Source: Acetobacterium paludosum
Lineage (GTDB): Bacteria; Bacillota; Clostridia; Eubacteriales; Eubacteriaceae
NCBI RefSeq assembly: GCF_008086595.1
Contig: NZ_RXYA01000016.1
Coordinates: 1-64,000, forward strand
Length of the DNA: 64,000 bases
Reading direction: 5' to 3'
The number at the start of each line of letters is the position of its first letter. Within the stretch, counting starts at the first letter, position 1. Under the pieces are notes generated by a model, which made no database searches, was not told the origin of the DNA, and saw nothing but the letters and a program-made list of their open reading frames with translations. A program made the position numbers and the translations under genes. Positions 53,424 to 61,043 of this stretch are shown here, one piece after another.

Positions 53424-53629
53424 TTAACTTTAAATGAGCAGAAACAGCTATCACGAATAAGCGTTTGAGGGCTTCAGATAGAAAATCCACGGTGTTAAAT
53501 GATTGCAGAAAAAAAGCACAGCAAATCTCTGAAAATTGATTGGCTGATTTAATAGAGAAAAAAGGGATAACGATTCTAATTTCGAAGGTAATTTGTTAAA
53601 AAAACAATACGGTAAAACAGGAGAAAAGA

Positions 53630-54655
53630 ATGAAACAGATTGAAACAACCGATGCAGTCGGCAGCGTGCTTTGTCACGATATCACCCAGATTATCAAAGG
53701 CGTGAAAAAAGAACCGGTGTTCTCAAAAGGGCATATTGTAAGGGCGGAAGACATCCCGGTACTGCTGTCGGTGGGGAAGGAACATCTTTATGTCTGGGAA
53801 AAGGAAGAAGGTATGCTGCATGAAAACGATGCGGCTAAAATTCTCTACGATCTGTGCAAAGGCGAAAACATGGAGCCTTCCGAAATAAAGGAAGGCAAAA
53901 TCGAACTGATCGCGTCTTGCGACGGGGTTCTGAAAATTGACAAAGAGAAAGTCAATCAGGTCAACGCCCTGGGGGAGATGATGATCGCCAGCCGTCACGG
54001 CAATTTTCCGGTAAAAGCCGGTGACGTCCTGGCCGGTACCCGGGTGATTCCGCTGGTGATTGAAGAAAGCAAAATGGATCAGGCCAAAGCCTTATGCGGC
54101 GACGCTCCGCTTTTTGAGATCAGAAAATACGTCCATAAGAAAGTCGGCATTGTCACAACCGGCAGCGAAGTGTTTTACGGACGGATCAAAGATACCTTTA
54201 CTCCGGTGATTGAAGAAAAACTGGCGGAATTCGACGTCGAGATTGTCGGACACATCTTGTCAAACGATGAACACGAGATGATTACCGAATCGATCATGCA
54301 GCTGCTGGAAAAGGGTGCTGACATGGTTATCTGCACCGGCGGCATGAGCGTGGATCCCGATGACCGGACCCCACTGGCGATCAAGAATACCGGAGCCAAA
54401 ATGATTACCTATGGGGCCCCAGTCCTGCCCGGTGCGATGTTTCTGTTGGCCTACTATCAAGGGAAAATCCCCATTATCGGCCTGCCCGGCTGCGTGATGT
54501 ATGCCAAACGAACCATCTTCGATCTGGTCCTGCCCCGGATCATGACCGACGAACGCCTGAGAATCGGCGATTTCACCCGATTGGGACAGGGCGGCCTCTG
54601 CCTTTCCTGTGATGTCTGTACTTTCCCGAACTGCGGCTTCGGAAAAGGCGCATGA
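53630..54655 (+). CDS. Molybdopterin-binding (MoCF domain) protein
   Basis: 341 residues. N-terminal 160 residues are a MoeA-like beta domain (DAVGSVLCHDITQI, FSKGHIV, GEMMIASRHGNFPV). A MoCF_biosynth domain lies at about 170-310: VGIVTTGSEVFYGRIKDTFTPVI, DDEHEMITE-like segment, ADMVICTGGMSVDPDD, IPIIGLPGCVMYAKRTIFDLVLPR. The Cys-rich tail GGLCLSCDVCTFPNCGFGKG is unusual and may hold metal. Likely part of maturation of molybdenum hydroxylases, with the XdhC-like gene 42 bp downstream. Region visibly richer in GC than flanks. Confidence 0.87.
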   Translation: MKQIETTDAVGSVLCHDITQIIKGVKKEPVFSKGHIVRAEDIPVLLSVGKEHLYVWEKEEGMLHENDAAKILYDLCKGENMEPSEIKEGKIELIASCDGVLKIDKEKVNQVNALGEMMIASRHGNFPVKAGDVLAGTRVIPLVIEESKMDQAKALCGDAPLFEIRKYVHKKVGIVTTGSEVFYGRIKDTFTPVIEEKLAEFDVEIVGHILSNDEHEMITESIMQLLEKGADMVICTGGMSVDPDDRTPLAIKNTGAKMITYGAPVLPGAMFLLAYYQGKIPIIGLPGCVMYAKRTIFDLVLPRIMTDERLRIGDFTRLGQGGLCLSCDVCTFPNCGFGKGA

Positions 54656-54697
54656 ATCAAGTGAAAGCGAATCAGCAGAAAGCGAAGGACAAAAAAT

Positions 54698-55729
54698 ATG
54701 AACAAACTATATGAAATTATCCGGGCCAGCAGTCCTAATCATAAAAACAGTGTGGCAACCGTCGTGGCCGGCGAGCATCTCGGCGAAAAGGCCTTTTTTG
54801 ACGGAGATGACTGCCGCTTTGAAACCGAACCAAATGGCTTTTTAAGCCGTCACCGCGAAACTATTTTAAACGATACTAAAAACGGGAGCCAGTCTATTGA
54901 CGGCAATCGGGTATTCTGCGAACGTGTTGGCACAGAAAAGAAACTCGTGATTTGCGGTGCCGGACACATCTCAATTCCGATCATCAAAATCGCTCTGATG
55001 GCGGATTTCAATGTGACGGTCATCGAAGATCGCTACGACTTCGCCCAAAACGCCCAGGCCGCCGGAGCCCACCAGGTTATCTGCGAACCCTTTGAAGACG
55101 GGCTGGCAAAAATCGCCGGGGACATGAACACTTATTTTGTCATCGTGACCCGGGGTCACCGTTACGATCAGGTCTGTCTGGAAACCATTATCGAGAAACC
55201 CAATGCCTACATCGGCATGATCGGAAGCAAGCTGCGGGTGAAGAAGGTCATGGAGCAGCTGGAAGGCAATGGCGTGGATGCCGGTCAGCTGGAAAAAGTC
55301 TATACCCCCATCGGGCTGAAGATCAAGGCGGAAACCCCAACGGAAATCGCCATATCCATTATAGCCGAGATCATCACGGTCAAAAACCAGAAAAAGGAAA
55401 GCTGCGGTTATTCAAAAGAACTGCTCAAAGCCATTGAAAAATATAACCTGGTGCAACAGAAGATCGTGCTGGCGACGATTGTCAGCCGCAAAGGCTCGGC
55501 CCCCCGAGAAACCGGATCGAAAATGCTGATTTTCTCGGACGGAAAAACCGTGGAGACCCTCGGGGGCGGCTGTGCGGAAGCCGCCATTAAACTGAAGGCC
55601 ATCGACATGTTAAGGGCCGAGAAACCCGCCCCGGAACTGCATGTGGTGGATATGACCGGGTGGGAAGCCGAAGATGAAGGCATGGTCTGCGGCGGCATAA
55701 TCGAGGTATTTCTTGAGGTCATTGAGTAA
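54698..55729 (+). CDS. XdhC-family molybdenum hydroxylase maturation protein, swapped domain order
   Basis: 343 residues. The Rossmann (XdhC_C) domain comes first (LVICGAGHISIPIIKIALMADF, VIEDRYDFAQ, VIVTRGHRYDQVCLE, IGMIGSKLRVKKVM) and the XdhC_CoxI segment at the end (VSRKGSAPRETGSKMLIF, GGGCAEAAI, GMVCGG). XdhC binds Moco and promotes its sulfuration for xanthine-dehydrogenase-type enzymes; this arrangement matches selenium-dependent molybdenum hydroxylase accessory proteins. No structural hydroxylase gene is in the window. Confidence 0.88.
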   Translation: MNKLYEIIRASSPNHKNSVATVVAGEHLGEKAFFDGDDCRFETEPNGFLSRHRETILNDTKNGSQSIDGNRVFCERVGTEKKLVICGAGHISIPIIKIALMADFNVTVIEDRYDFAQNAQAAGAHQVICEPFEDGLAKIAGDMNTYFVIVTRGHRYDQVCLETIIEKPNAYIGMIGSKLRVKKVMEQLEGNGVDAGQLEKVYTPIGLKIKAETPTEIAISIIAEIITVKNQKKESCGYSKELLKAIEKYNLVQQKIVLATIVSRKGSAPRETGSKMLIFSDGKTVETLGGGCAEAAIKLKAIDMLRAEKPAPELHVVDMTGWEAEDEGMVCGGIIEVFLEVIE

Positions 55730-55831
55730 ATTGCAAAAAAACGACGGGTATCATGAGTAAACTCTGAGGGGAGTAAAAAAACATGAGGTCACAAGATATA
55801 GGAATAGTAAGAACGAAAGCTGGTAAAAAAA

Positions 55832-56791
55832 ATGATAGATCGGTATGGAAGAAAAATTGAATATTTGAGGATATCAGTTACTCAGAATTGCAATTTAAAA
55901 TGCATTTATTGCAATCCTGATGGGGATCATTGCAAAGAAAATCAGGAGCAGAATCTCAGTCCGAAAGAGATTGAAAAGATTACTCGGGCAATGGCGAAGG
56001 CGGGCATTAAAAAAGTCAGACTTACCGGTGGTGAGCCATTGGTCAGGCATGATATTTACGAGATCATCAGCAGAATATCCAGAATAAAAGGGATCGAAGA
56101 TATCGCTATGACCACCAACGGTATCAATCTTTTAAAAATGGCCAGAGATTTGAAAACAGCCGGCCTGCAAAGAATTAACATCAGTTTAGATTCCTTAAAT
56201 AAAGACAAATTTAAACAGATCACCGGTGGCGGAGAGCTTGAAAAGACGCTGGAAGGAATCGACCTTGCGCTGGAGCTGGGGATGACTCCGGTAAAGATCA
56301 ATACCGTTCTGATCAAAGGCGTCAATGATAACGAAATCGATGAAATCATCGAACTTGCCAGAAACAGACCCATTGAAGTCCGCTTTATTGAGCTGATGCC
56401 GATGGGCTGTTTTGGAGAAAACAATGCCGATAAAATCATACGCAATGATGAGGTGATCAAGGTCAGACCCGCCTTGAAATACCTGGAAAAAAATGATAAA
56501 AGCGTTCCTGCAGTTTACTATGGGATGGAAGGATTTGCCGGGAAGATTGGATTTATCTCACCAATGACGCATCAATTCTGTTCGGACTGCAATCGAATCA
56601 GACTGACTTCTGACGGAAAGATTCGGCTTTGCCTGGGGAATAACGAAGAAGTGGATATCAGAGAAGCACTGCAACTTAAAGCTAAAAATATGGGCGTGAT
56701 CATGAAACAGATTATTTTCAATAAACCAATGGGACATCATTTCGGAGAAAAATTTTCATCCTCAAGAAAAATGCAAATGATCGGCGGCTGA
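55832..56791 (+). CDS. moaA: GTP 3',8-cyclase MoaA
   Basis: First enzyme of molybdenum cofactor synthesis, radical SAM. YLRISVTQNCNLKCIYCNPDG gives the N-terminal CxxxCxxC cluster; KVRLTGGEPLVR and ISLDSLNKDKF are typical; the second cluster lies in FCSDCNRIRLTSDGKIRLCLG. The protein ends in the catalytically required Gly-Gly. 319 residues. No Moco riboswitch was seen upstream. Confidence 0.96.
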   Translation: MIDRYGRKIEYLRISVTQNCNLKCIYCNPDGDHCKENQEQNLSPKEIEKITRAMAKAGIKKVRLTGGEPLVRHDIYEIISRISRIKGIEDIAMTTNGINLLKMARDLKTAGLQRINISLDSLNKDKFKQITGGGELEKTLEGIDLALELGMTPVKINTVLIKGVNDNEIDEIIELARNRPIEVRFIELMPMGCFGENNADKIIRNDEVIKVRPALKYLEKNDKSVPAVYYGMEGFAGKIGFISPMTHQFCSDCNRIRLTSDGKIRLCLGNNEEVDIREALQLKAKNMGVIMKQIIFNKPMGHHFGEKFSSSRKMQMIGG

Positions 56792-56889
56792 TTATATGGT
56801 ATACTTTCTACATTGATAATTGTGGGATAAACTGACCGTGACAGAAAAAACGGTAAAAATTTAAATTTGGAAAAAATTGAGGAGTAAAA

Positions 56890-57321
56890 ATGGCTAAAGT
56901 AATTGCAGTGAATATCAGCGACCGAAAAGGCGTGATCAAACATCCGGTTGCAGTCGGGGAATGTCTGGTCGATTTTGGCATAAAAGGGGATGCCCACGGC
57001 GGAAACTGGCATCGCCAGATCAGCCTGCTGGGGCAGGAAAGCATTGATAAAATGACAGCAATGGGCGTTGAAGGACTGGATCCCGGTAAATTTGCGGAAA
57101 ATTTAACCACCACAGGGATTGAACTGTTCACACTGCCGATTGGAACCCTGCTGGAGATCAATGGCGTTCTGCTTGAAGTCACTCAGATCGGCAAGGAATG
57201 CCATAAAGGGTGTGCCATTAAACAGCAGGTCGGCGACTGCATCATGCCCAGAGAAGGAATCTTTGTCAAGGTGTTGAAAAACGGTGAAATCAGACCGGGA
57301 GACGAAATCATCATAAAATAA
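56890..57321 (+). CDS. MOSC-domain protein
   Basis: 143 residues, a stand-alone MOSC domain as in Moco sulfurase C-termini: KGDAHGGNWHRQISLLGQESI, GIELFTLPIGTLLEI, and VTQIGKECHKGCAI with the conserved Cys, ending GEIRPGDEIII. Predicted sulfur carrier or Moco-binding protein. TTGAGGAG ribosome site; same orientation as moaA. Confidence 0.93.
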   Translation: MAKVIAVNISDRKGVIKHPVAVGECLVDFGIKGDAHGGNWHRQISLLGQESIDKMTAMGVEGLDPGKFAENLTTTGIELFTLPIGTLLEINGVLLEVTQIGKECHKGCAIKQQVGDCIMPREGIFVKVLKNGEIRPGDEIIIK

Positions 57322-57376
57322 ATAGAATGATATCGATGCAACACATAATAACTAAGGGTAAGTTATCGGGGTTGAG

Positions 57377-57493
57377 ATGAAAATCGACCTCTTTTTAGGT
57401 TGTTCAGGCTGTTCGCAAACGATTGTCGATAGGATCGGCAATTTCGTAAAATCGATCAACTGTAAAAAAATATTAACGGCAGAAAGCAATTAG
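57377..57493 (+). other. Small open frame with CxxC, possible remnant
   Basis: 38 codons, ATG start, LFLGCSGCSQTIVDRIGNF: reminiscent of, but not matching, the P-loop start of MobB-type proteins. No convincing ribosome site. A hairpin GGCAGAAA / TTTCTGCC (57478-57508) overlaps its end. In the 560-bp gap after the Moco genes this is either a decayed gene or chance. Confidence 0.25.
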
Positions 57494-57730
57494 CAATTGA
57501 TTTCTGCCAGACAGAATAGTATAATACAATTGTTGTTGCCTAAGGGTTAACAATAGATAAAAAAATTATCGCTCAGATCGACTGCCGGGTTTACAAAGAA
57601 ACATTATGGAGTCGGATTTTTCAAGTGATCGGATCGTGCATCGGAACAAACATCAGTAAGACGTACTTTGGAAATTAGAGTTAATTTTTTATAAGCAATC
57701 GGCTTCAAAACAAAATTATAATGGTAAAAG

Positions 57731-57871
57731 ATGCCAAAAAGTTTTAACTGGTTGACAGAAAGAACGGATTACGAGCCTCATTCACTGGCGGTACTCTGTT
57801 CTTTTTTTATGGAGAATCAGGAATGGCAATTTAAAAACAAAATTACTCGGCTAATAAGCGATTTTTTTTAG
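57731..57871 (+). CDS. Small ORF coupled to GGDEF-EAL gene, doubtful
   Basis: 46 codons: MPKSFNWLTERTDYEPHSLA, then VLCSFFMENQEWQF and a basic end. Its stop overlaps the GAGGAG ribosome site of the following gene, an arrangement fit for translational coupling. Against it: no good ribosome site of its own, and the region folds as a terminator-like stem (AAAGAAC / GTTCTTT plus T-run, 57759-57808). It could be a leader peptide, a fragment or chance. Confidence 0.3.
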   Translation: MPKSFNWLTERTDYEPHSLAVLCSFFMENQEWQFKNKITRLISDFF

Positions 57872-57881
57872 AGGAGACCAA

Positions 57882-60800
57882 ATGACACTGCAAAACCTGA
57901 TTTCAATAATCCTTTACATTTCATTTGTCACCTATGCCCTGATTGGAGCGTATAGTTTTACGCTCAATAAAGAGGCTAGGCTCAATCGATTGTTTATGTC
58001 GCTTTGTCTTTGCTTTTCGCTGTGGAGTTTTGCATTTGCTGTGGGTAATTCGGCAGGTACCTATGCTGAAGCGCTGTTCTGGCGAAGAATTGCGGTATTG
58101 GGGTGGGGTGTTGCCTATTGTGTTATCCTCCATTTTATCATTGTTTTAACGGGATCGAACTGGAGCAGGAAGGAGAAAAAGCCTCTGCTATTAATGGCTC
58201 TTTACGTGCCGGCAGTCCTGAATGTTATTATTATTATGTTTTACAGCCAAACTACCAATGCCCAGATGCAACTGATTTATACGGTTTCAGGCTGGGCCAT
58301 AAAACCAGCTAATGATTTTGGAAATATATTGTTTTATCTCTATTCTCTGGGCTTTTCACTGATCGCTATTGTTTTGCTGATGCGATGGTTTCGCAGTACG
58401 AAAAATTTTATCAACAAGAAGAAAGCATTGTATCTGTTGATCTCATTCAGTGTGGCGCTATTTTTGGGAATGTTTACAGATGTTTTAGCGAATCATTTTC
58501 TGAATTATCAACTGCCTTATCTTACGCCACTGGTCATTATGATTCTGATGGGAACGATTTATCACATCATTCATAAATATGGATTAATATCTGCCAATGG
58601 GCAAAATAACGAAAGCGCCAAAGGCATCATACTGAATGCTGATAGCCGGGCTAAACTTTTTCAGTATATTGGCATCGTCCTGGCAATTGGGAGTATCATT
58701 AATTTTTATATTTGGGTTATCCTTTCAGGAGGACGAGAAATCGGCATTCTATTCAGTCTTGTTTTAGTCTTGATGAGTGTGGTGCTGATGGTCATCCCCT
58801 ATCTGATTGAGTCGGTTAAATATCAGCAGCGGATCCTGACCTTGCTGCTCCTTGTAATTTTACCAATTGTGATGCTCGCATATTATGACGGCCCTTTCAG
58901 TAATATTATCTGGCCGGTGCCGATATTTGTCATCATGATCACCGTTATATCAAATGACAGACGACTGTTTTTTTTCACAGCAATCCTAAGTTTGCTGCTG
59001 GGGATGCTTTTTTGGGTAAGAATGCCGAGCTTTAATCTAATAATTAACGGGGAGACTTATGCTTTGCGGCTGCTATTCTATGCGGTTGGAATAAGCCTCA
59101 CGGCCCTGATTACGAATATTTATGTTTCCCGGCTGATGGAAAACAGAAAACAGCGGGATTTTCAAAAACTGATCGCAGAAATATCTACAGATTTTGTGAC
59201 CATGACCCGCTTTGATTTTGATGACAAGGTTAAAAATTTACTAAAAAAAAGCGGGCTCTTCATCAATGCCGATCGAGCGGCTGTCGCGCTATTTTCGGAT
59301 GATTCTCAGAGCGCTGCTTTTACCCATGAGTGGGTGAGGGAAACCATGGAATTCATAGATAAAGAAACTGAAAAATGCCTGGTACAGGTGTTGGATTGGA
59401 GCAGAAAACAACTGCTTGACAATGCCATTGTATATATACCATCGATTGATAGGCTGGCTCCTGAGGCTGATGAAGACAGCAGGATACTGAAAGAAGCGAA
59501 AATTCAGTCTCTGGTTTGTATTCCGATTCATAGTAAAGACAGCGTGATTGGATTTATCGGATTTGATCAGATCAGCAAAGACAAAGTATGGAAAACACTT
59601 GACTTTGAATTGTTGAGAGTGCTGACCAACATTGTCGCGGATGCCATTGCAAAGGTCGAAACTGAAAAGGAAATCAATGATCTGGCTTATTACGATCCCC
59701 TCACCAATTTGCCCAACCGGGTACTGTTTAATGACCGTCTGGAACAGGCGCTAGCCCTGGCAAAACGCAGCGGAAAACTGCTGGGGGTGATTTTCCTGGA
59801 TCTCGACGGCTTTAAGGAAGTCAATGATACCCTTGGCCACGATCGGGGGGATCATCTGCTGAACCAGATTGGCAAGCGTCTGTCAGCTTGTGTACGAAAA
59901 TACGATACGGTGGCCCGGTTTGGCGGGGATGAGTTTCTGATTATGGTGCCCCAACTAGCCCAGAAAAAAGATCTGGATGAAGTCGCTAAGAAAATCATGG
60001 GAATTTTTCGGCAACCGGTGATGATCGAGGAGCAGGAATTTTTTATGAATGCCAGCAGCGGGATTGCCGTTTTTCCCGAAGATGGGGAGGATGTTACAAC
60101 TCTCACGAGAAATGCCGATATGGCCATGTACGTGGCCAAGAAAAATGGCAAAGGACAGGCTGTCTTTTGCTCAGGGAAAATGAAGAATGATGTGCTGGAA
60201 AAAGTGACTTTGACCAACAGCCTTTATCAGGCCTTGGAAAAAAACGAACTGATGCTCCATTATCAGCCCCAGGTCAGTGCCGCCACTAGAGAGATTATCG
60301 GTTTCGAAGCCTTGCTGCGGTGGGAACATCAAAAGCTGGGAACCATTCCGCCAGCGGTATTTATTCCCATTGCGGAGGAGACCGGTCTCATCAACAGCAT
60401 TGGCGAATGGGTGCTGATGACGGCCTGCGCCCAGAATAAGGAATGGCAGGATAAAGGTTTCAAACCGGTGCTGATGGCGGTTAATCTGTCGCTGGAACAG
60501 TTTAGAAGCGAAAATCTGGAAGCCATTGTCAAAAAATGCCTGATGGAAACTGGCCTTGATCCACGGTATCTGGAACTGGAAATCACGGAAAGCATTGCGA
60601 TGAAGGAGTCCGAAGATGTGGCCGCATGCCTCCATCGTTTAAAAACTATCGGAGTGACCATCAGCATCGATGATTTCGGCACTGAATTTTCATCGCTGGG
60701 CCGGTTAAAAGACCTGCCGGTGGATCGACTCAAAATCGATATGGAATTTATTCATGGAATCAGTCAGAATCTTAAGGATGAATCCATCATTGTAGTGATG

Positions 60801-60977
60801 ATCCATTTGGCCAAAATGCTGGGACTTCAGATCATTGCCGAAGGAGTTGAGACCGAAATTCAACTGGGCTTTCTAAAAGACGAAGCCTGTGATGCGATCC
60901 AGGGGTATTACTATTATAAACCGCTTTCAAAAAATGAAATAGAAGGTGATATATATAAAACTTCACCGGCGAAATAA
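57882..60977 (+). CDS. 7TM-GAF-GGDEF-EAL protein (c-di-GMP turnover)
   Basis: 1031 residues. An N-terminal 7TM region of the histidine-kinase type (about 1-230), four to five more helices (about 255-415), a GAF-like domain (about 430-595), GGDEF (about 610-770; DPLTNLPNR, I-site RKYD five residues before GGDEF at 681-685) and EAL (about 790-1025; E809 in EALLRW, ELEITES, DDFGTEFSSL, KIDMEF, EGVET). Both catalytic motifs look intact, so it could make and degrade c-di-GMP, with GAF and membrane input. GAGGAG ribosome site. Paralogue follows 66 bp later. Confidence 0.92.
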   Translation: MTLQNLISIILYISFVTYALIGAYSFTLNKEARLNRLFMSLCLCFSLWSFAFAVGNSAGTYAEALFWRRIAVLGWGVAYCVILHFIIVLTGSNWSRKEKKPLLLMALYVPAVLNVIIIMFYSQTTNAQMQLIYTVSGWAIKPANDFGNILFYLYSLGFSLIAIVLLMRWFRSTKNFINKKKALYLLISFSVALFLGMFTDVLANHFLNYQLPYLTPLVIMILMGTIYHIIHKYGLISANGQNNESAKGIILNADSRAKLFQYIGIVLAIGSIINFYIWVILSGGREIGILFSLVLVLMSVVLMVIPYLIESVKYQQRILTLLLLVILPIVMLAYYDGPFSNIIWPVPIFVIMITVISNDRRLFFFTAILSLLLGMLFWVRMPSFNLIINGETYALRLLFYAVGISLTALITNIYVSRLMENRKQRDFQKLIAEISTDFVTMTRFDFDDKVKNLLKKSGLFINADRAAVALFSDDSQSAAFTHEWVRETMEFIDKETEKCLVQVLDWSRKQLLDNAIVYIPSIDRLAPEADEDSRILKEAKIQSLVCIPIHSKDSVIGFIGFDQISKDKVWKTLDFELLRVLTNIVADAIAKVETEKEINDLAYYDPLTNLPNRVLFNDRLEQALALAKRSGKLLGVIFLDLDGFKEVNDTLGHDRGDHLLNQIGKRLSACVRKYDTVARFGGDEFLIMVPQLAQKKDLDEVAKKIMGIFRQPVMIEEQEFFMNASSGIAVFPEDGEDVTTLTRNADMAMYVAKKNGKGQAVFCSGKMKNDVLEKVTLTNSLYQALEKNELMLHYQPQVSAATREIIGFEALLRWEHQKLGTIPPAVFIPIAEETGLINSIGEWVLMTACAQNKEWQDKGFKPVLMAVNLSLEQFRSENLEAIVKKCLMETGLDPRYLELEITESIAMKESEDVAACLHRLKTIGVTISIDDFGTEFSSLGRLKDLPVDRLKIDMEFIHGISQNLKDESIIVVMIHLAKMLGLQIIAEGVETEIQLGFLKDEACDAIQGYYYYKPLSKNEIEGDIYKTSPAK

Positions 60978-61043
60978 AAAAATCCCGAAAGAAATAATTA
61001 GTTTATATTCAGCACCGAAATTTGTTGGGAAGGAGGATAAAGG

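Noticed and set aside
55730-55831. Moco riboswitch upstream of moaA
   Set aside because: Only about 100 bp of spacer with none of the conserved Moco RNA stems.
57540-57800. c-di-GMP riboswitch upstream of the GGDEF-EAL genes
   Set aside because: No GEMM-type conserved stem-loops could be found by eye.
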